A stretch of 64,000 bases of DNA from an uncultured Paracoccaceae bacterium. Lineage in GTDB: Bacteria; Pseudomonadota; Alphaproteobacteria; Rhodobacterales; Rhodobacteraceae. The position numbers were made by a program, and so were the translations under genes. Positions 36,501-46,151 of this stretch are shown here, piece by piece. The notes beneath the pieces were generated by a model. The model saw nothing but the letters and a program-made list of their open reading frames with translations. It made no database searches and was not told the origin of the DNA. The stretch's first letter is position 1. Every line of letters begins with the position of its first letter. Where the stretch lies: NCBI GenBank assembly GCA_905182105.1, contig CAJJAR010000010.1, positions 1 through 64,000 of the forward strand, written 5' to 3'.

Positions 36501-36575
36501 GAGAGTGCTATTCTCTCACAATTCACATTCGTTGAGCAGTTTTTACCGATGATTTGACAGCATCGGATTAATGAC

Positions 36576-37502
36576 TCACTCTTTGGAACGCACCGCGATG
36601 ATCCCACCTGCGACCATGATCAGGGCAATCCCCGCCATCATCATCGGTGTGATGGATTGCTCCATCAACAACCACGCAAAGAACGGTCCGAAGATCATAA
36701 TGGAATATTCCAATACGGACACTTGGCTGGCTTCGCCCCACTGATAGGCACGAATTAATAAGAAAACGCCTGCCACCGAAATAATGGCCTGCATCGCAAT
36801 ATATGGAACTACGGTTTCAATCGGCCAAACCAAACCACGCAGAAGGAACCCATCTGAACCGTCTGGCACAACAGGTGCCCATATTGTCACGCCGACCAAT
36901 GCCAATGTTCCGATGATTAATTGAACGATCATAATGCCTGCAAGCATCGAAATTGTGCTTTCCTCTGAACATAAAATGCGGGTCGCCATCGATCCAGTTG
37001 CATAAATCAATCCGCCTGCCACAGGCATCATCATGATCCAGCCCGGTGCACCGTCTTGGACACCAAGGACTAAAAGGATTCCGCTAAAGCCGATAGCCAC
37101 CGCAATCACGCGCCATTTTCCAATCGTCTGCTTCAGGACAAACGCACTGATTAACAGTACAAATATCGGTGACGTAAACAATCCCGCCAAGGATTGCGCG
37201 ATGGGCATAAAGGCCAGTGACCCAAAGTACAGCATCAGGCCCGTCGCTGTCAGCAGACTGCGCACAGCAACCGCCCAGAACCGTTTCGGGCGCATCGTCC
37301 CCAAACCCATTATCGACATAAAGCAGATCAGCGGAATCGCCATTGAAGCGCGCACGACGAGGAACTGCCAGATGCTGATTTCTTCGGCCACGGTGGCGAC
37401 AAAGTTATCAACGAACCCCAAAAGGACCATCGCACCGATCATACTAAGGGCCGCCGCCATTGGCCGCGTCTGTATTTCTGATGGGCTTGGAATAGCGTTC
37501 AT
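36576..37502 (-). CDS. EamA/DMT-family transporter
   Basis: Ten-helix inner-membrane transporter of 308 residues made of two EamA repeats. The first repeat spans about 15-145 (SLAFMPIAQSLAGLFTSPIFV), the second about 160-300 (RAYQWGEASQVSVLEYSIMI, FAWLLMEQSITPMMMAGIAL). Members move metabolites or drugs; substrate unknown. It lies alone, divergent from the acyl-CoA synthetase gene across 93 bases. Confidence 0.9.
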   Translation of the reverse strand: MNAIPSPSEIQTRPMAAALSMIGAMVLLGFVDNFVATVAEEISIWQFLVVRASMAIPLICFMSIMGLGTMRPKRFWAVAVRSLLTATGLMLYFGSLAFMPIAQSLAGLFTSPIFVLLISAFVLKQTIGKWRVIAVAIGFSGILLVLGVQDGAPGWIMMMPVAGGLIYATGSMATRILCSEESTISMLAGIMIVQLIIGTLALVGVTIWAPVVPDGSDGFLLRGLVWPIETVVPYIAMQAIISVAGVFLLIRAYQWGEASQVSVLEYSIMIFGPFFAWLLMEQSITPMMMAGIALIMVAGGIIAVRSKE

Positions 37503-37595
37503 ATAAGAAGACTTTGCTTTTCAGTTCATTGTACTTGCAATATCCTGTTTTCCACATGATTCAAGCGTTGTGAACACGCGAAGAGGAGAGCGCAT

Positions 37596-39224
37596 ATGGG
37601 CTGGATGAACGACGAAACAGGTTTGGGCAAATGCCCCGCCAACTATGTACCACTTACACCGCTGTCGCATTTGCGTCGCGCCGCCCATGTTTTCGCTGCC
37701 CGCACCGCTGTGATCTATGGCGATCATCGTGTGACATATGCCCAGTATTATGAACGCTGCACCCGCCTTGCCGCTGGTTTGGCTAACATGGGTGTAACCT
37801 CTGGCGATGTCGTTGCCACCTTGATCCCCAACCTTCCCGCACAGGCAGAGGCCCATTTTGGTGTACCCGCGTGTGGTGCAGTATTGAACACTATCAACAC
37901 GCGCCTAGACGTCGATACCGTTGCCTATGTTTTTGAACATGGTGAGGCCAAGGTGGTCTTAGCCGACACACAGTTCGTAGAATTGGCCGAAGCCGCCATT
38001 GCGCACCTTACAGGCCCAAAGCCTGTCATCGTTGAAGTACCCGACGCGACCAACGGCTGGCCTGCATCTGGGCGTCACAAGACATACGAGGATATGCTAG
38101 CCACTGCGGATCCAACATTTGAATGGATCATGCCAGAGGATGAATGGGAAAGCCTTGCGCTGAACTATACCTCAGGCACCACTGGTCGCCCCAAAGGCGT
38201 CGTTTACCATCACCGCGGCGCCTATCAGATGACAATGGGTACTGTGATTTCATGGCGCATGGTTCTGCACCCTGTGTTTATGGCGATTGTGCCGCTGTTT
38301 CACTGTAACGGCTGGAACCACACTTGGATGATGCCCCTCATTGGCGGTACGTTGGTTTGCTGTCGCGATATCACTGCAGGCGCAATTTATAATGCCATCG
38401 CAGATGAAGGTGTGACCCACTTTGGCGGTGCGCCAATTGTGTTGAACATGATCGTCAACTCACCTGACAACGAACGCCGCGCATTCGATCATAACGTTGA
38501 AGTGTTCACCGCTGGAGCCCCACCAGCGCCTGCCACTTTGGGCAAGATCGAGGCGCTTGGGTTTAACGTGACCCAAGTGTACGGCCTGACCGAAAGCTAT
38601 GGCCACGTAACGGAATGCGTGTGGCGTGCTGAGGACTGGGGTGACTTGGATCAAGCGGCCAAGGCAGCGATCAAAGCCCGTCAAGGCGTTGCGATGCCAA
38701 TGATGGAGCACATCACCGTCATGGACGATCAAATGGTCCAAGTGCCAATGGACAGCGCGACCCAAGGCGAAATTGTCATGCGCGGCAATTCCATTATGAA
38801 AGGGTACCTGAAAAACCCTGAAGCAACGGCAAAAGCTTTTACAGGTGGGTACTTCCACTCCGAGGATTTGGCCATCCAGCACCCTGACGGCTATATCCAG
38901 ATTGCGGATCGCGCCAAAGACATCATCATTTCAGGCGGTGAAAACATCAGTTCTGTTGAAGTCGAAGGTGTCCTGATGGGGCACCCAGACGTATCACTGG
39001 CTGCAGTTGTGGCCAAACCAGATGAGAAATGGGGCGAAGTGCCTTGTGCCTTTATTGAGTTGAAAGAGGGATGCACAGGCGACGAGGCCAAAATGATCAG
39101 CTTTGCCCGCCAGACCTTGGCCAGCTTCAAAGCACCAAAGAAGGTGGTGTTCCAAGAGCTGCCAAAAACCTCAACCGGTAAAATCCAGAAATTTGAACTG
39201 CGCACAGCAGCAAAGGATTTCTGA
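37596..39224 (+). CDS. Acyl-CoA synthetase (AMP-forming; DmdB/FadD-like)
   Basis: Activates a carboxylic acid to its CoA thioester via an acyl-AMP. The 542-residue protein has the P-loop YTSGTTGRPKGVVYHHRGAY, the adenine site YGLTESYGHVTE, DRAKDIIISGGENISS and the C-terminal lysine motif KTSTGKIQKFELR. Roseobacter enzymes of this group include DmdB (methylmercaptopropionate activation) as well as fatty-acid ligases; sequence reading alone does not decide. GAGGAGAG lies six bases before the ATG. It likely feeds the beta-oxidation operon. Confidence 0.9.
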   Translation: MGWMNDETGLGKCPANYVPLTPLSHLRRAAHVFAARTAVIYGDHRVTYAQYYERCTRLAAGLANMGVTSGDVVATLIPNLPAQAEAHFGVPACGAVLNTINTRLDVDTVAYVFEHGEAKVVLADTQFVELAEAAIAHLTGPKPVIVEVPDATNGWPASGRHKTYEDMLATADPTFEWIMPEDEWESLALNYTSGTTGRPKGVVYHHRGAYQMTMGTVISWRMVLHPVFMAIVPLFHCNGWNHTWMMPLIGGTLVCCRDITAGAIYNAIADEGVTHFGGAPIVLNMIVNSPDNERRAFDHNVEVFTAGAPPAPATLGKIEALGFNVTQVYGLTESYGHVTECVWRAEDWGDLDQAAKAAIKARQGVAMPMMEHITVMDDQMVQVPMDSATQGEIVMRGNSIMKGYLKNPEATAKAFTGGYFHSEDLAIQHPDGYIQIADRAKDIIISGGENISSVEVEGVLMGHPDVSLAAVVAKPDEKWGEVPCAFIELKEGCTGDEAKMISFARQTLASFKAPKKVVFQELPKTSTGKIQKFELRTAAKDF

Positions 39225-39317
39225 TCCCATGATCACTGGCTAGTTGATTTGATTTCCCAAATTCGCGCCTCTGGGTTAACTTATTATAAATAACAGGCAG
39301 AGCAGCCCAATAAACCT

Positions 39318-40331
39318 ATGACCGCACTTGCTAAATATGATCGATTAGAAGCTACAGGCCTGTGGCGTCCCTTCCCGCAAGAACAGCGGCGCGAGGTGAT
39401 TGTGTCTATTGGGGATGCCACTCTGGTCATCAGCGATATGAATGATCAGGCGATTGCGCATTGGTCCTTGGCAGCTGTGGATCGTTATGGATCATCCACA
39501 TCACCCGCTGTATTTCACCCCGATGGTGATCCCAGTGAAACGCTTGAGCTGATGAATTCAGAAGCCGAAATGATCGATGCCATAGAGATATTGCGCAAAG
39601 CAGTGTCCAAAACGCGACCCAAGCCTGGTCGGTTGCGCTGGATGGGTGCAACAGTTTCCGTTGGAGCCGTCGCTGCCGCGTTGATATTTTGGCTACCCGG
39701 TGCTTTGCAAAAACACACAATAAGCGTCGTTCCAGATGTGACCCGCATAAAGATTGGTGATGCTCTGCTGACCCGTATTGAACGGATCGCTGGCAAACCG
39801 TGCCAAGCACGCCCTGCGGCCCCTGCCCTAAAAACTCTGGCTCTACGTACCAAGACAAAGGAACTGATCGTGCTGCGCTCTGGCCTTACCGACAGCCTGT
39901 ACTTGCCCGGAGGCAAAGTGCTGGTGAACAAGGTGTTGGTCGAAGACTATGATGAACCAGATGTTATTGCTGGCTTCATCCTAGCCGAACAACTGCGCGG
40001 GCAAACAAGTGACGCACTGGATGAGATGTTAAGCCATGTTGGGATACGGGCAACCTTTACATTGCTGACAACAGGCAACCTTCCGTCTCAAGCGCTTGAT
40101 GATTATGCAGAAACTGTAATCAGCTCACCTCGCCCACAAGCGGATGAAACTGCGCTATTGGCAGCCTTTAAAGACGCCAATATTCGCAGCACGCCTTATG
40201 CAAAAGCCATTGATGTAACCGGCGAAAGCACCGTTGGCTTGATCGAAGGCGATCCTGTTTCAGGCACCCTCAGCCAGCCATTGCTGCGCGACAGTGATTG
40301 GCTGCGCCTTCAGGCGATCTGCGGCAACTAA
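39318..40331 (+). CDS. Membrane protein with an M48-like domain lacking the zinc motif
   Basis: Protein of 337 residues. A cytoplasmic N-terminal part (about 1-105, including EVIVSIGDATLVISDMND) precedes one membrane helix at about 108-130 (MGATVSVGAVAAALIFWLPG). The C-terminal part, probably periplasmic, has LTDSLYLPGGKVLVNKVLVE at about 190-209 and VIAGFILAEQLRGQT at 216-230. In M48 zinc peptidases these positions read NAFxLPGGxIxVxxGLL and LAAVLAHEIxH. Here AEQLRG replaces HExxH, so the fold may be kept and the protease activity lost. Function unknown; no close partner gene. Confidence 0.7.
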   Translation: MTALAKYDRLEATGLWRPFPQEQRREVIVSIGDATLVISDMNDQAIAHWSLAAVDRYGSSTSPAVFHPDGDPSETLELMNSEAEMIDAIEILRKAVSKTRPKPGRLRWMGATVSVGAVAAALIFWLPGALQKHTISVVPDVTRIKIGDALLTRIERIAGKPCQARPAAPALKTLALRTKTKELIVLRSGLTDSLYLPGGKVLVNKVLVEDYDEPDVIAGFILAEQLRGQTSDALDEMLSHVGIRATFTLLTTGNLPSQALDDYAETVISSPRPQADETALLAAFKDANIRSTPYAKAIDVTGESTVGLIEGDPVSGTLSQPLLRDSDWLRLQAICGN

Positions 40332-40390
40332 CGAAAAAAGGGGCACCTTCAAGTCCGCCCTTTGCCAATTCTTAGCCTGGCTTTTGAGTC

Positions 40391-40567
40391 TTAATGCAGT
40401 GCAGCGTAAACATATGAGCGCAGTTTAGACAAAATACCGTTGATTATTGAACCAAATGGGCCTGCAATAATCATACGATAAGTTCCTCCGTCGAGGGTGT
40501 ATTTCCCGATACAAACAGGCAGATCAAGTATGTGCAGCGTCCTTATCAAGCTTGCCAAACTGTAGTA
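40391..40567 (-). pseudogene. SPOR-domain C-terminal remnant
   Basis: On the minus strand SLASLIRTLHILDLPVCIGK, then GGTYRMIIAGPFGS and LRSYVYAALH resemble the end of Rhodobacteraceae SPOR-domain (peptidoglycan-binding) proteins, where LGLPVxIGRYT, YRxxxAGPFxS and GYxDAxxR are expected. Nothing N-terminal to it remains: the LivF remnant begins at once. Identity is tentative. Confidence 0.42.
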
Positions 40568-40568
40568 A

Positions 40569-41255
40569 TCAAGCGCCCAAGTAAGCACGCTCTAGGATCG
40601 ACGCATCCGATTTGAGTTGCGCCAGATTGCCTGCAAATTTCACCTCACCCTGCGACAACGCATAACAGCGGTCCGCCACATCTAGCGCCAACTGCGTAAA
40701 CTGCTCAATCAGCAGAATGCCAATGCCCTTTGCGCGCAAATCGCGGATCACGCCAATCAGACGGTCGATGATCACTGGAGCAAGGCCCAACGACATCTCG
40801 CCAATCAACAAAAACTGTGGGCGCAAAACAAGCGCCTGCGCAATTGCAACCATCTGCTGTTGTCCGCCGGACAGCGATCCTGCCTCTTGATGCTACAACG
40901 CGCGCAGTTCGGGGAAAATATTAAAGGCATTTGCAACTTCCGCGTCCCGATCTGCGGTAGAAAGTGAAGGATCGGCGGCCTGCAGATTGTCAATCACGCT
41001 AAGGCCACCCAACACCTGATGCCCCTCGGGAACTGCGGCTATGCCTGCTGCACGAACGGCATGGATACCTGACCCATTCACGAATGTTTTATCCACCGCC
41101 ACAGCACCAGAGGCGAGCGGAATTACACTAGCACTGCCCAAAAATAATTCCGATTTTTCCGCCCCGTTTGGGCCTAAAAGCGCGACGATCTCGCCTGTGG
41201 ATAATTCAAGCAACACGTCATTGATGACGGTAGCGATAGCTCTGGTTATTTTCAT
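40569..41255 (-). pseudogene. Decayed branched-chain amino acid ABC transporter ATPase (LivF-like)
   Basis: On the minus strand the frame gives EIVALLGPNGAEKSELFL, then VPEGHQVLGGLSVIDNLQAA to FPELRAL, an in-frame TAG at 40893-40895, then HQEAGSLSGGQQQMVAIAQA and QFLLIGEMSLGLAPVII to AYLGA. The signature SLSGGQQQ is intact. Walker A is changed (GAEKSE for GAGKST) and Walker B too (LLIGEMS for LLLDEPS), so ATP hydrolysis would be lost even without the stop. The N-terminus before the Walker A region is shortened. No other liv genes remain here. Confidence 0.85.
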
Positions 41256-41355
41256 CTGAGCCCCCACCAGATTTGGTGGAGACGTTGTTTGAGAACACAG
41301 ATTTTATAGAGAACCCCTTAAAATAAATGGAGTGTTACTGGATCTCAGAGAAATT

Positions 41356-41988
41356 CTACTTTGTTCCAAACATCCGGTCACCCGCATCGCCCAATCCCGG
41401 GATGATATAGCCGATCTCATTCAGTTTTTCATCCACAGATGCGGTCACAATGCACACATCAGGATGCGCTTCTTTCATGCGTGCGACGCCTTCGGGGGCC
41501 GCCAAAAGGCAAAGGAATAGAATGTTGGTGGCACCTGCTTCTTTCAACAGATCAATCGCCGCAACTGAACTATTGCCAGTGGCCAACATCGGGTCGACGG
41601 CGATGACCAACCGCTGGTCTAGCGCATCAGGAACTTTGAAATAATACTGAACCGGCTGAAGCGTTTCCTCGTCGCGGTACAGCCCTACGAACCCAACACG
41701 CGCGGATGGGATCAAATCAAGCACACCATCAAGAAGGCCATTGCCCGCCCGCAAAATCGAAATCAATGCTAGTTTTTTACCAGCCAGTGTTGGCGCATCC
41801 ATTGGCTGCATAGGGGTTTCGATACGTTCGGTTGTCATAGGCAACTCACGGGTCACCTCATAAGCTAAAAGCTGTGCAATTTCGCGCAAAAGCTGGCGGA
41901 ATAGCACCTTAGGTGTGCCCTTATCGCGCATGATAGACAATTTGTGCTGGACCAACGGGTGATCAACGACAGTCAAATGCTCAGACAT
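41356..41988 (-). CDS. upp: Uracil phosphoribosyltransferase
   Basis: Salvages uracil to UMP with PRPP. The 210-residue protein has [25 protein letters not shown] split by the family's flexible loop, the PRPP site [22 protein letters not shown] and the uracil-binding end [14 protein letters not shown]. It is the last gene of the salvage operon, 69 bases after deoB. The ribosome site GGAGTTCTCC just before the ATG is itself a small dyad. It makes use of uracil released by nucleoside phosphorylase action. Confidence 0.95.
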   Translation of the reverse strand: MSEHLTVVDHPLVQHKLSIMRDKGTPKVLFRQLLREIAQLLAYEVTRELPMTTERIETPMQPMDAPTLAGKKLALISILRAGNGLLDGVLDLIPSARVGFVGLYRDEETLQPVQYYFKVPDALDQRLVIAVDPMLATGNSSVAAIDLLKEAGATNILFLCLLAAPEGVARMKEAHPDVCIVTASVDEKLNEIGYIIPGLGDAGDRMFGTK

Positions 41989-42057
41989 GGAGAACTCCTT
42001 TGTGTTTAGGTATTATTGCCAAGGTGCGCAGACAGACGCAACCTAAGACGGGGTTGT

Positions 42058-43260
42058 TTATGCACTGATACCCAAATGTGCAAAAACTATCGCTGCGACA
42101 TCAACGAAACCGATATGCCCCAGCTCTTTGGCTTTGCCGCCTGCAATAACAACAGGAACCCGCTCGCGGGTGTGATCAGTGCCAATCCAAGTCGGATCAT
42201 TACCGTGATCTGCAGTAAACACCATGATATCATCAGGGCCAAGGCGTGCCATCATACTACCAATTTTACGGTCGAACCACTCAAGATGACGGGCATAGCC
42301 CGAGACATCGCGGCGATGACCATACTGACTGTCAAATTCCACAAAATTCGCAAAGGTCAAACTGCCCTCAACCGCGTCACTCACCAGATCATCCAGATGC
42401 TGCATCAGCTGGGCATCGGTGCCTTTGCGCACCTCGTCAAAACCCTGCATCGAAAAGATGTCACCAATTTTGCCAATCGCGTAAACATAACGGCCTGCGT
42501 CTTGGACCCAGTTGCTTAGGACAGTTGCGGGTGGTGTGATTGCGTAATCGCGTCTATGCGGTGTGCGCTCAAAATTACCAGGCTCGCCCATAAACGGACG
42601 GGCAATAACGCGGCCCAGTTTCATTGCGTGCAACTTGGGTGCAAGCCGTTCACACAGGTCCAACAACCGCTCCAACCCAAAGGTTTCTTCATGCGCTGCG
42701 ATCTGCAGGACGCTGTCGGCAGAGGTGTAGCAGATGGGCTGACCCATTTGCATATGGGCAGCGCCAAATTCGTCGATAACGCCCGTGCCTGACGCGTGAC
42801 TGTTGCTTAAGATGCCATCAACATTGGCGATTTCACATATCGCTTTGGTCACCTCATCAGGGAACGCTGGCGTCTCGTCTGGAAAATAGTGCCAATCCCA
42901 AGGAACAGGTAATCCTGCCAATTCCCAATGACCTGAAGGCGTATCCTTGCCTCTGGACACCTCTTCGGCCGCGCCCCAAGTGCCGGTCGCTGGTGCACCA
43001 TCAAAGGAACGCCCATTCGCCAACGCCTCAGCGTGGAACATGCCCAGCGCGGCAAGGTTTGGAATATTTAGGGGGCCACTGCGCCCCTCTTCAGCCAATC
43101 CATCGGCGCAGGCCTGTGCGATGTGGCCAAAGGTGTTTGATCCCGTATCAGGCAAATCACCGTTGAAATATTGATCGGCGTCCGGTGCCCCGCCAATACC
43201 GACAGAATCCAGAACGACCAAGAAGGCACGCCCTTTTGCCGACTGGTCGCTCACAGCCAT
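42058..43260 (-). CDS. deoB: Phosphopentomutase
   Basis: Converts (deoxy)ribose 1-phosphate to the 5-phosphate, passing nucleoside sugars into central metabolism. The 400-residue alkaline-phosphatase-fold enzyme shows AFLVVLDSVGIGGAPDA at the N-terminus with the metal-binding aspartate, the phospho-threonine region DTPSGHWELAG, and C-terminal metal residues VFTADHGNDPTWIGTDHTRE. Its ATG shares one base with the deoA stop (TGATG). Confidence 0.96.
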   Translation of the reverse strand: MAVSDQSAKGRAFLVVLDSVGIGGAPDADQYFNGDLPDTGSNTFGHIAQACADGLAEEGRSGPLNIPNLAALGMFHAEALANGRSFDGAPATGTWGAAEEVSRGKDTPSGHWELAGLPVPWDWHYFPDETPAFPDEVTKAICEIANVDGILSNSHASGTGVIDEFGAAHMQMGQPICYTSADSVLQIAAHEETFGLERLLDLCERLAPKLHAMKLGRVIARPFMGEPGNFERTPHRRDYAITPPATVLSNWVQDAGRYVYAIGKIGDIFSMQGFDEVRKGTDAQLMQHLDDLVSDAVEGSLTFANFVEFDSQYGHRRDVSGYARHLEWFDRKIGSMMARLGPDDIMVFTADHGNDPTWIGTDHTRERVPVVIAGGKAKELGHIGFVDVAAIVFAHLGISA

Positions 43261-44573
43261 CACCCAATTCTTTCGTGAATTAGGTTTGGTAGCGTTGGTT
43301 TTGTGCTGCCAAAGGTGATGGCCGCGCGCAATGCGCGTTCTGCTGCATCAGCCTGATCTGGGCGCCCTGCGTGCACAACGGCCAAAGGATAACCTTTGCT
43401 AACTTTAGTGCCCAAACAAACAACGTCTGAGTAGCCCACAGCCGGATTGATCCGATCCGTTTCAACAAAGCGACCGCCGCCCATTGCAACAACAGCCAAC
43501 CCCAATGCTTCACCATCAATAGAAGTGATATAGCCTGATTGCTCGGCCGAAACTTCGCGGATCACAGTTGCTTCGGGCAAGAAACGCGCCCAGTTTTCTG
43601 CAAATTTCACAGGACCGCCCATGCCAGCGATCATTTGGGCCAAACGTTCTGCCGCACGACCATCACGAATAGCGTTCACAATCATTTCAGCGCCGAATTG
43701 CACATCATCTGCCAGTTTCGCATTGGCCAACAATACGCCACCTAAAGCCGCACAAATATCTACCAACGGTCCCTTAGGACTAACCGTCAAAACGCGCATG
43801 ACTTCGGCCACTTCCAACGCATTGCCCATCGCAGGTGCCAAAGGTTGGCTCATATCGCTAATAACCGCGGTTGTACGACAACCTGCGGCATTCGCAGTTA
43901 TTGTCAGTGCCTCTGCCAAACCACGCGCCTTATCGATATCTTTCATAAAAGCACCGCTGCCAGTTTTGACGTCTAGAACCAAGCCATCCAAACCACCTGC
44001 CAACTTTTTGGACAGGATCGAGGCTGTGATCAGGTCCATGCTTTCCACTGTAGAGGTCACGTCGCGGACTGCGTACAAACGTTTGTCCGCAGGCGCGATC
44101 GAAGCACTTGCGCCCACAATGGCACAGCCCGCTTTAGTCACAACGTCGCGGAATTTGCGTTCGCTCAATTGCGTGCTGACACCGGGGATGGATTCCAATT
44201 TATCCAACGTCCCGCCAGTGTGACCTAAACCACGCCCAGAAATCATCGGCACAAACGCACCACACGCAGCCAAGGCAGGGGCCAACAACAAGCTAACGCA
44301 ATCACCAACGCCGCCTGTTGAGTGCTTGTCTAAAATTGGACCATCCAATTTCCATGACATAACAGATCCGCTGTCGCGCATGGCGATGGTCAACGCAACA
44401 CGTCCCACATCACCCAAGCCATTCAAGCAAACCGCCATCGCAAACGCACCCGCTTGTGCGTCACTTACAGTATGATCAGCCAAACCTTGGGCAAACCATG
44501 CCAATTCTTGGCGGTTTGGCGTTTGGCGCTGTCTCAGTTTTCCGATAACACCACGTGCTGTAATCTCGTTCAT
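43260..44573 (-). CDS. deoA: Thymidine phosphorylase
   Basis: Phosphorolysis of thymidine or deoxyuridine to base and deoxyribose 1-phosphate, which deoB then uses. The 437-residue protein has the phosphate-binding LDKHSTGGVGDCVSLLLAPA, SGRGLGHTGGTLDKLESIPG and KTGSGAFM motifs. The gene ends overlapping deoB and starts five bases after cdd, so the order cdd-deoA-deoB is one transcript. Confidence 0.96.
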   Translation of the reverse strand: MNEITARGVIGKLRQRQTPNRQELAWFAQGLADHTVSDAQAGAFAMAVCLNGLGDVGRVALTIAMRDSGSVMSWKLDGPILDKHSTGGVGDCVSLLLAPALAACGAFVPMISGRGLGHTGGTLDKLESIPGVSTQLSERKFRDVVTKAGCAIVGASASIAPADKRLYAVRDVTSTVESMDLITASILSKKLAGGLDGLVLDVKTGSGAFMKDIDKARGLAEALTITANAAGCRTTAVISDMSQPLAPAMGNALEVAEVMRVLTVSPKGPLVDICAALGGVLLANAKLADDVQFGAEMIVNAIRDGRAAERLAQMIAGMGGPVKFAENWARFLPEATVIREVSAEQSGYITSIDGEALGLAVVAMGGGRFVETDRINPAVGYSDVVCLGTKVSKGYPLAVVHAGRPDQADAAERALRAAITFGSTKPTLPNLIHERIG

Positions 44574-44578
44574 TGCGG

Positions 44579-44968
44579 TTACTCTTTCAAAAAAGCGGCA
44601 TCAAAGGCACCGGGCAAAAGCGCGTCCATGCGGATCACCTGTTCTTCCCCTGTTATAGTGGCCATTGTTATCTCAACATCACCCTTGGCAAATTCAGCCA
44701 GCTTTTGACGGCATCCACCACAAGGCGGTACAGGTTTATCTGCACCCGCAACAACATAAGCCGCCTCTAGTTCAGTTTCACCCGCAGCAATCATCGCCGC
44801 GATTGCACCAGCTTCGGCACATGTGCCTTCAGGATAAGCCGCGTTTTCAACATTACACCCAGAGTAAACAGCCCCAGAAGGGGTACGAATAGCCGCCCCC
44901 ACTTTAAACTGTGAATAAGGAGCATAGGCGTTTTCACGCACTGCAATGGCCGCGTCTTTTAGTAACAT
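44579..44968 (-). CDS. cdd: Cytidine deaminase
   Basis: Zinc enzyme of 129 residues that turns cytidine and deoxycytidine into uridine and deoxyuridine. Zinc and catalytic motifs are GTCAEAGAI (with C and the proton-shuttling E) and PPCGGCRQKLAEF. The conserved opening YAPYSQFKVGAAI is present. The ATG at 44968 lies two bases beyond the stop of the upstream VOC-cupin gene, giving tight coupling; the longer upstream frame belongs to that gene's end. Confidence 0.94.
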   Translation of the reverse strand: MLLKDAAIAVRENAYAPYSQFKVGAAIRTPSGAVYSGCNVENAAYPEGTCAEAGAIAAMIAAGETELEAAYVVAGADKPVPPCGGCRQKLAEFAKGDVEITMATITGEEQVIRMDALLPGAFDAAFLKE

Positions 44969-44969
44969 T

Positions 44970-46058
44970 TCATTTCCCAACAATTGTATCGAACGCAGCA
45001 GGTAAGGACACTTCGAGCAGTTCCAAATCGGCCGAAGGGTTTGCATACCGCGTCTTCATGTCCGGCGGAATAACAAATGCGTCTCCCGCCTCAAGGGTAT
45101 GAGGATCACGTCCTTCCCCCTCAAGTGTCATTGTTCCCTCCATTACGAAGGTGAACAAGATATCGGTGGTGTGTTTAGTCCAGTCTTGGACACCCTCGCC
45201 CACACGGACCACATGGACGCCAGCAACGTCCCTTGTATGCTCAGCAATGGTTGTATCGCGGCTTTGCAGACCTGGAACACGAAACGGCTTCCATGTCGCC
45301 TCATCAGCTTTGTGATGCACAAAACGCTGTCCGTTGAATTCACACGTTGGATTGGCAGGGCCGTTAGGCAACTGCATATCATGATCGATCGTTGTGACAT
45401 GCTCAGCAGGAACGCCAATTTCGATCACTTCGATATTGTCAGAAGCATATAAAACGCGGTGACGGATTTGCGGCGGCTGAATGACACAATTGCCAGCATA
45501 AAGGCGGAATGGTTCACCCTGATTTTCATAAACCAAATCAACCCAGCCACGATAACAGAATATTAATTGAAACCCAACCGTATGGTAATGGACCATGTCC
45601 GGCACAGGACCACCATCAGGAATGCGAATATGACTGGCTATAATAGAACCACCCAAACGATCAGGGATCAGGTCACGATAATGCATACCCGCACGCCCAA
45701 TCACCCAAGGGGCCTGATCCGCCAAACGGCGCACCACGAAAGAGTGAATTGTCTCCGGCATAACAAAGGGTTCGTGCAACGCTTCAATCGCGACCTGCGT
45801 CCCACCGGGAGACGTCAACGCGCACTCGCCATCGGCAAAACCCTCAACATCTTCCGTGCGGATCAGTAATTGTCCCGCGCCAGCATCAAGGCCCGCATCA
45901 AGGCGCACAGACAAACCATGGCCCGAAAACACAGCAACAGCAGGGTCATCGGCTGGATAAATCATATCCATCCGCATCCCCAACACTTTGTTGAAAAACT
46001 CAATATCGCCACGCAAATCATGCGTTGGCAAACAAACCTCTGCGCGTATCTCTGTCAT
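44970..46058 (-). CDS. VOC (glyoxalase-like) and double-cupin fusion protein heading the salvage operon
   Basis: Cytoplasmic protein of 362 residues of unknown function. Residues about 1-115 form a VOC/glyoxalase-like module (EVCLPTHDLRGDIEFFNKVL, GHGLSVRLDAG). Two cupin modules follow: the first near 165-230 (MVHYHTVGFQLIFCYRGWVD, CVIQPPQIRHRVL), the second near 280-355 (WTKHTTDILFTFVMEGTMTL, LEAGDAFVIPPDMKTRY). Some metal-binding histidines of cupins are visible (HYH, RH). It heads the cdd-deoA-deoB-upp operon, so a job in nucleoside or released sugar metabolism is inferred. Start set at 46058 at the VOC motif; 46094 is possible. Confidence 0.8.
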   Translation of the reverse strand: MTEIRAEVCLPTHDLRGDIEFFNKVLGMRMDMIYPADDPAVAVFSGHGLSVRLDAGLDAGAGQLLIRTEDVEGFADGECALTSPGGTQVAIEALHEPFVMPETIHSFVVRRLADQAPWVIGRAGMHYRDLIPDRLGGSIIASHIRIPDGGPVPDMVHYHTVGFQLIFCYRGWVDLVYENQGEPFRLYAGNCVIQPPQIRHRVLYASDNIEVIEIGVPAEHVTTIDHDMQLPNGPANPTCEFNGQRFVHHKADEATWKPFRVPGLQSRDTTIAEHTRDVAGVHVVRVGEGVQDWTKHTTDILFTFVMEGTMTLEGEGRDPHTLEAGDAFVIPPDMKTRYANPSADLELLEVSLPAAFDTIVGK

Positions 46059-46151
46059 GGGATGCAGCCTGATACGGGGCAGCCCAATTGGCAACCCATC
46101 AAGCGGTGTTCTTTACAATTAGCAACACAATGCTAGCATTCATAAAAATAA

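Noticed and set aside
27742-39224. DMSP demethylation genes dmdC (27742) and dmdB (37596)
   Set aside because: Both belong to subfamilies that include these enzymes, but the genes lie in a fatty-acid oxidation setting and no dmdA is here. Phylogeny would be needed, so no symbols were given.
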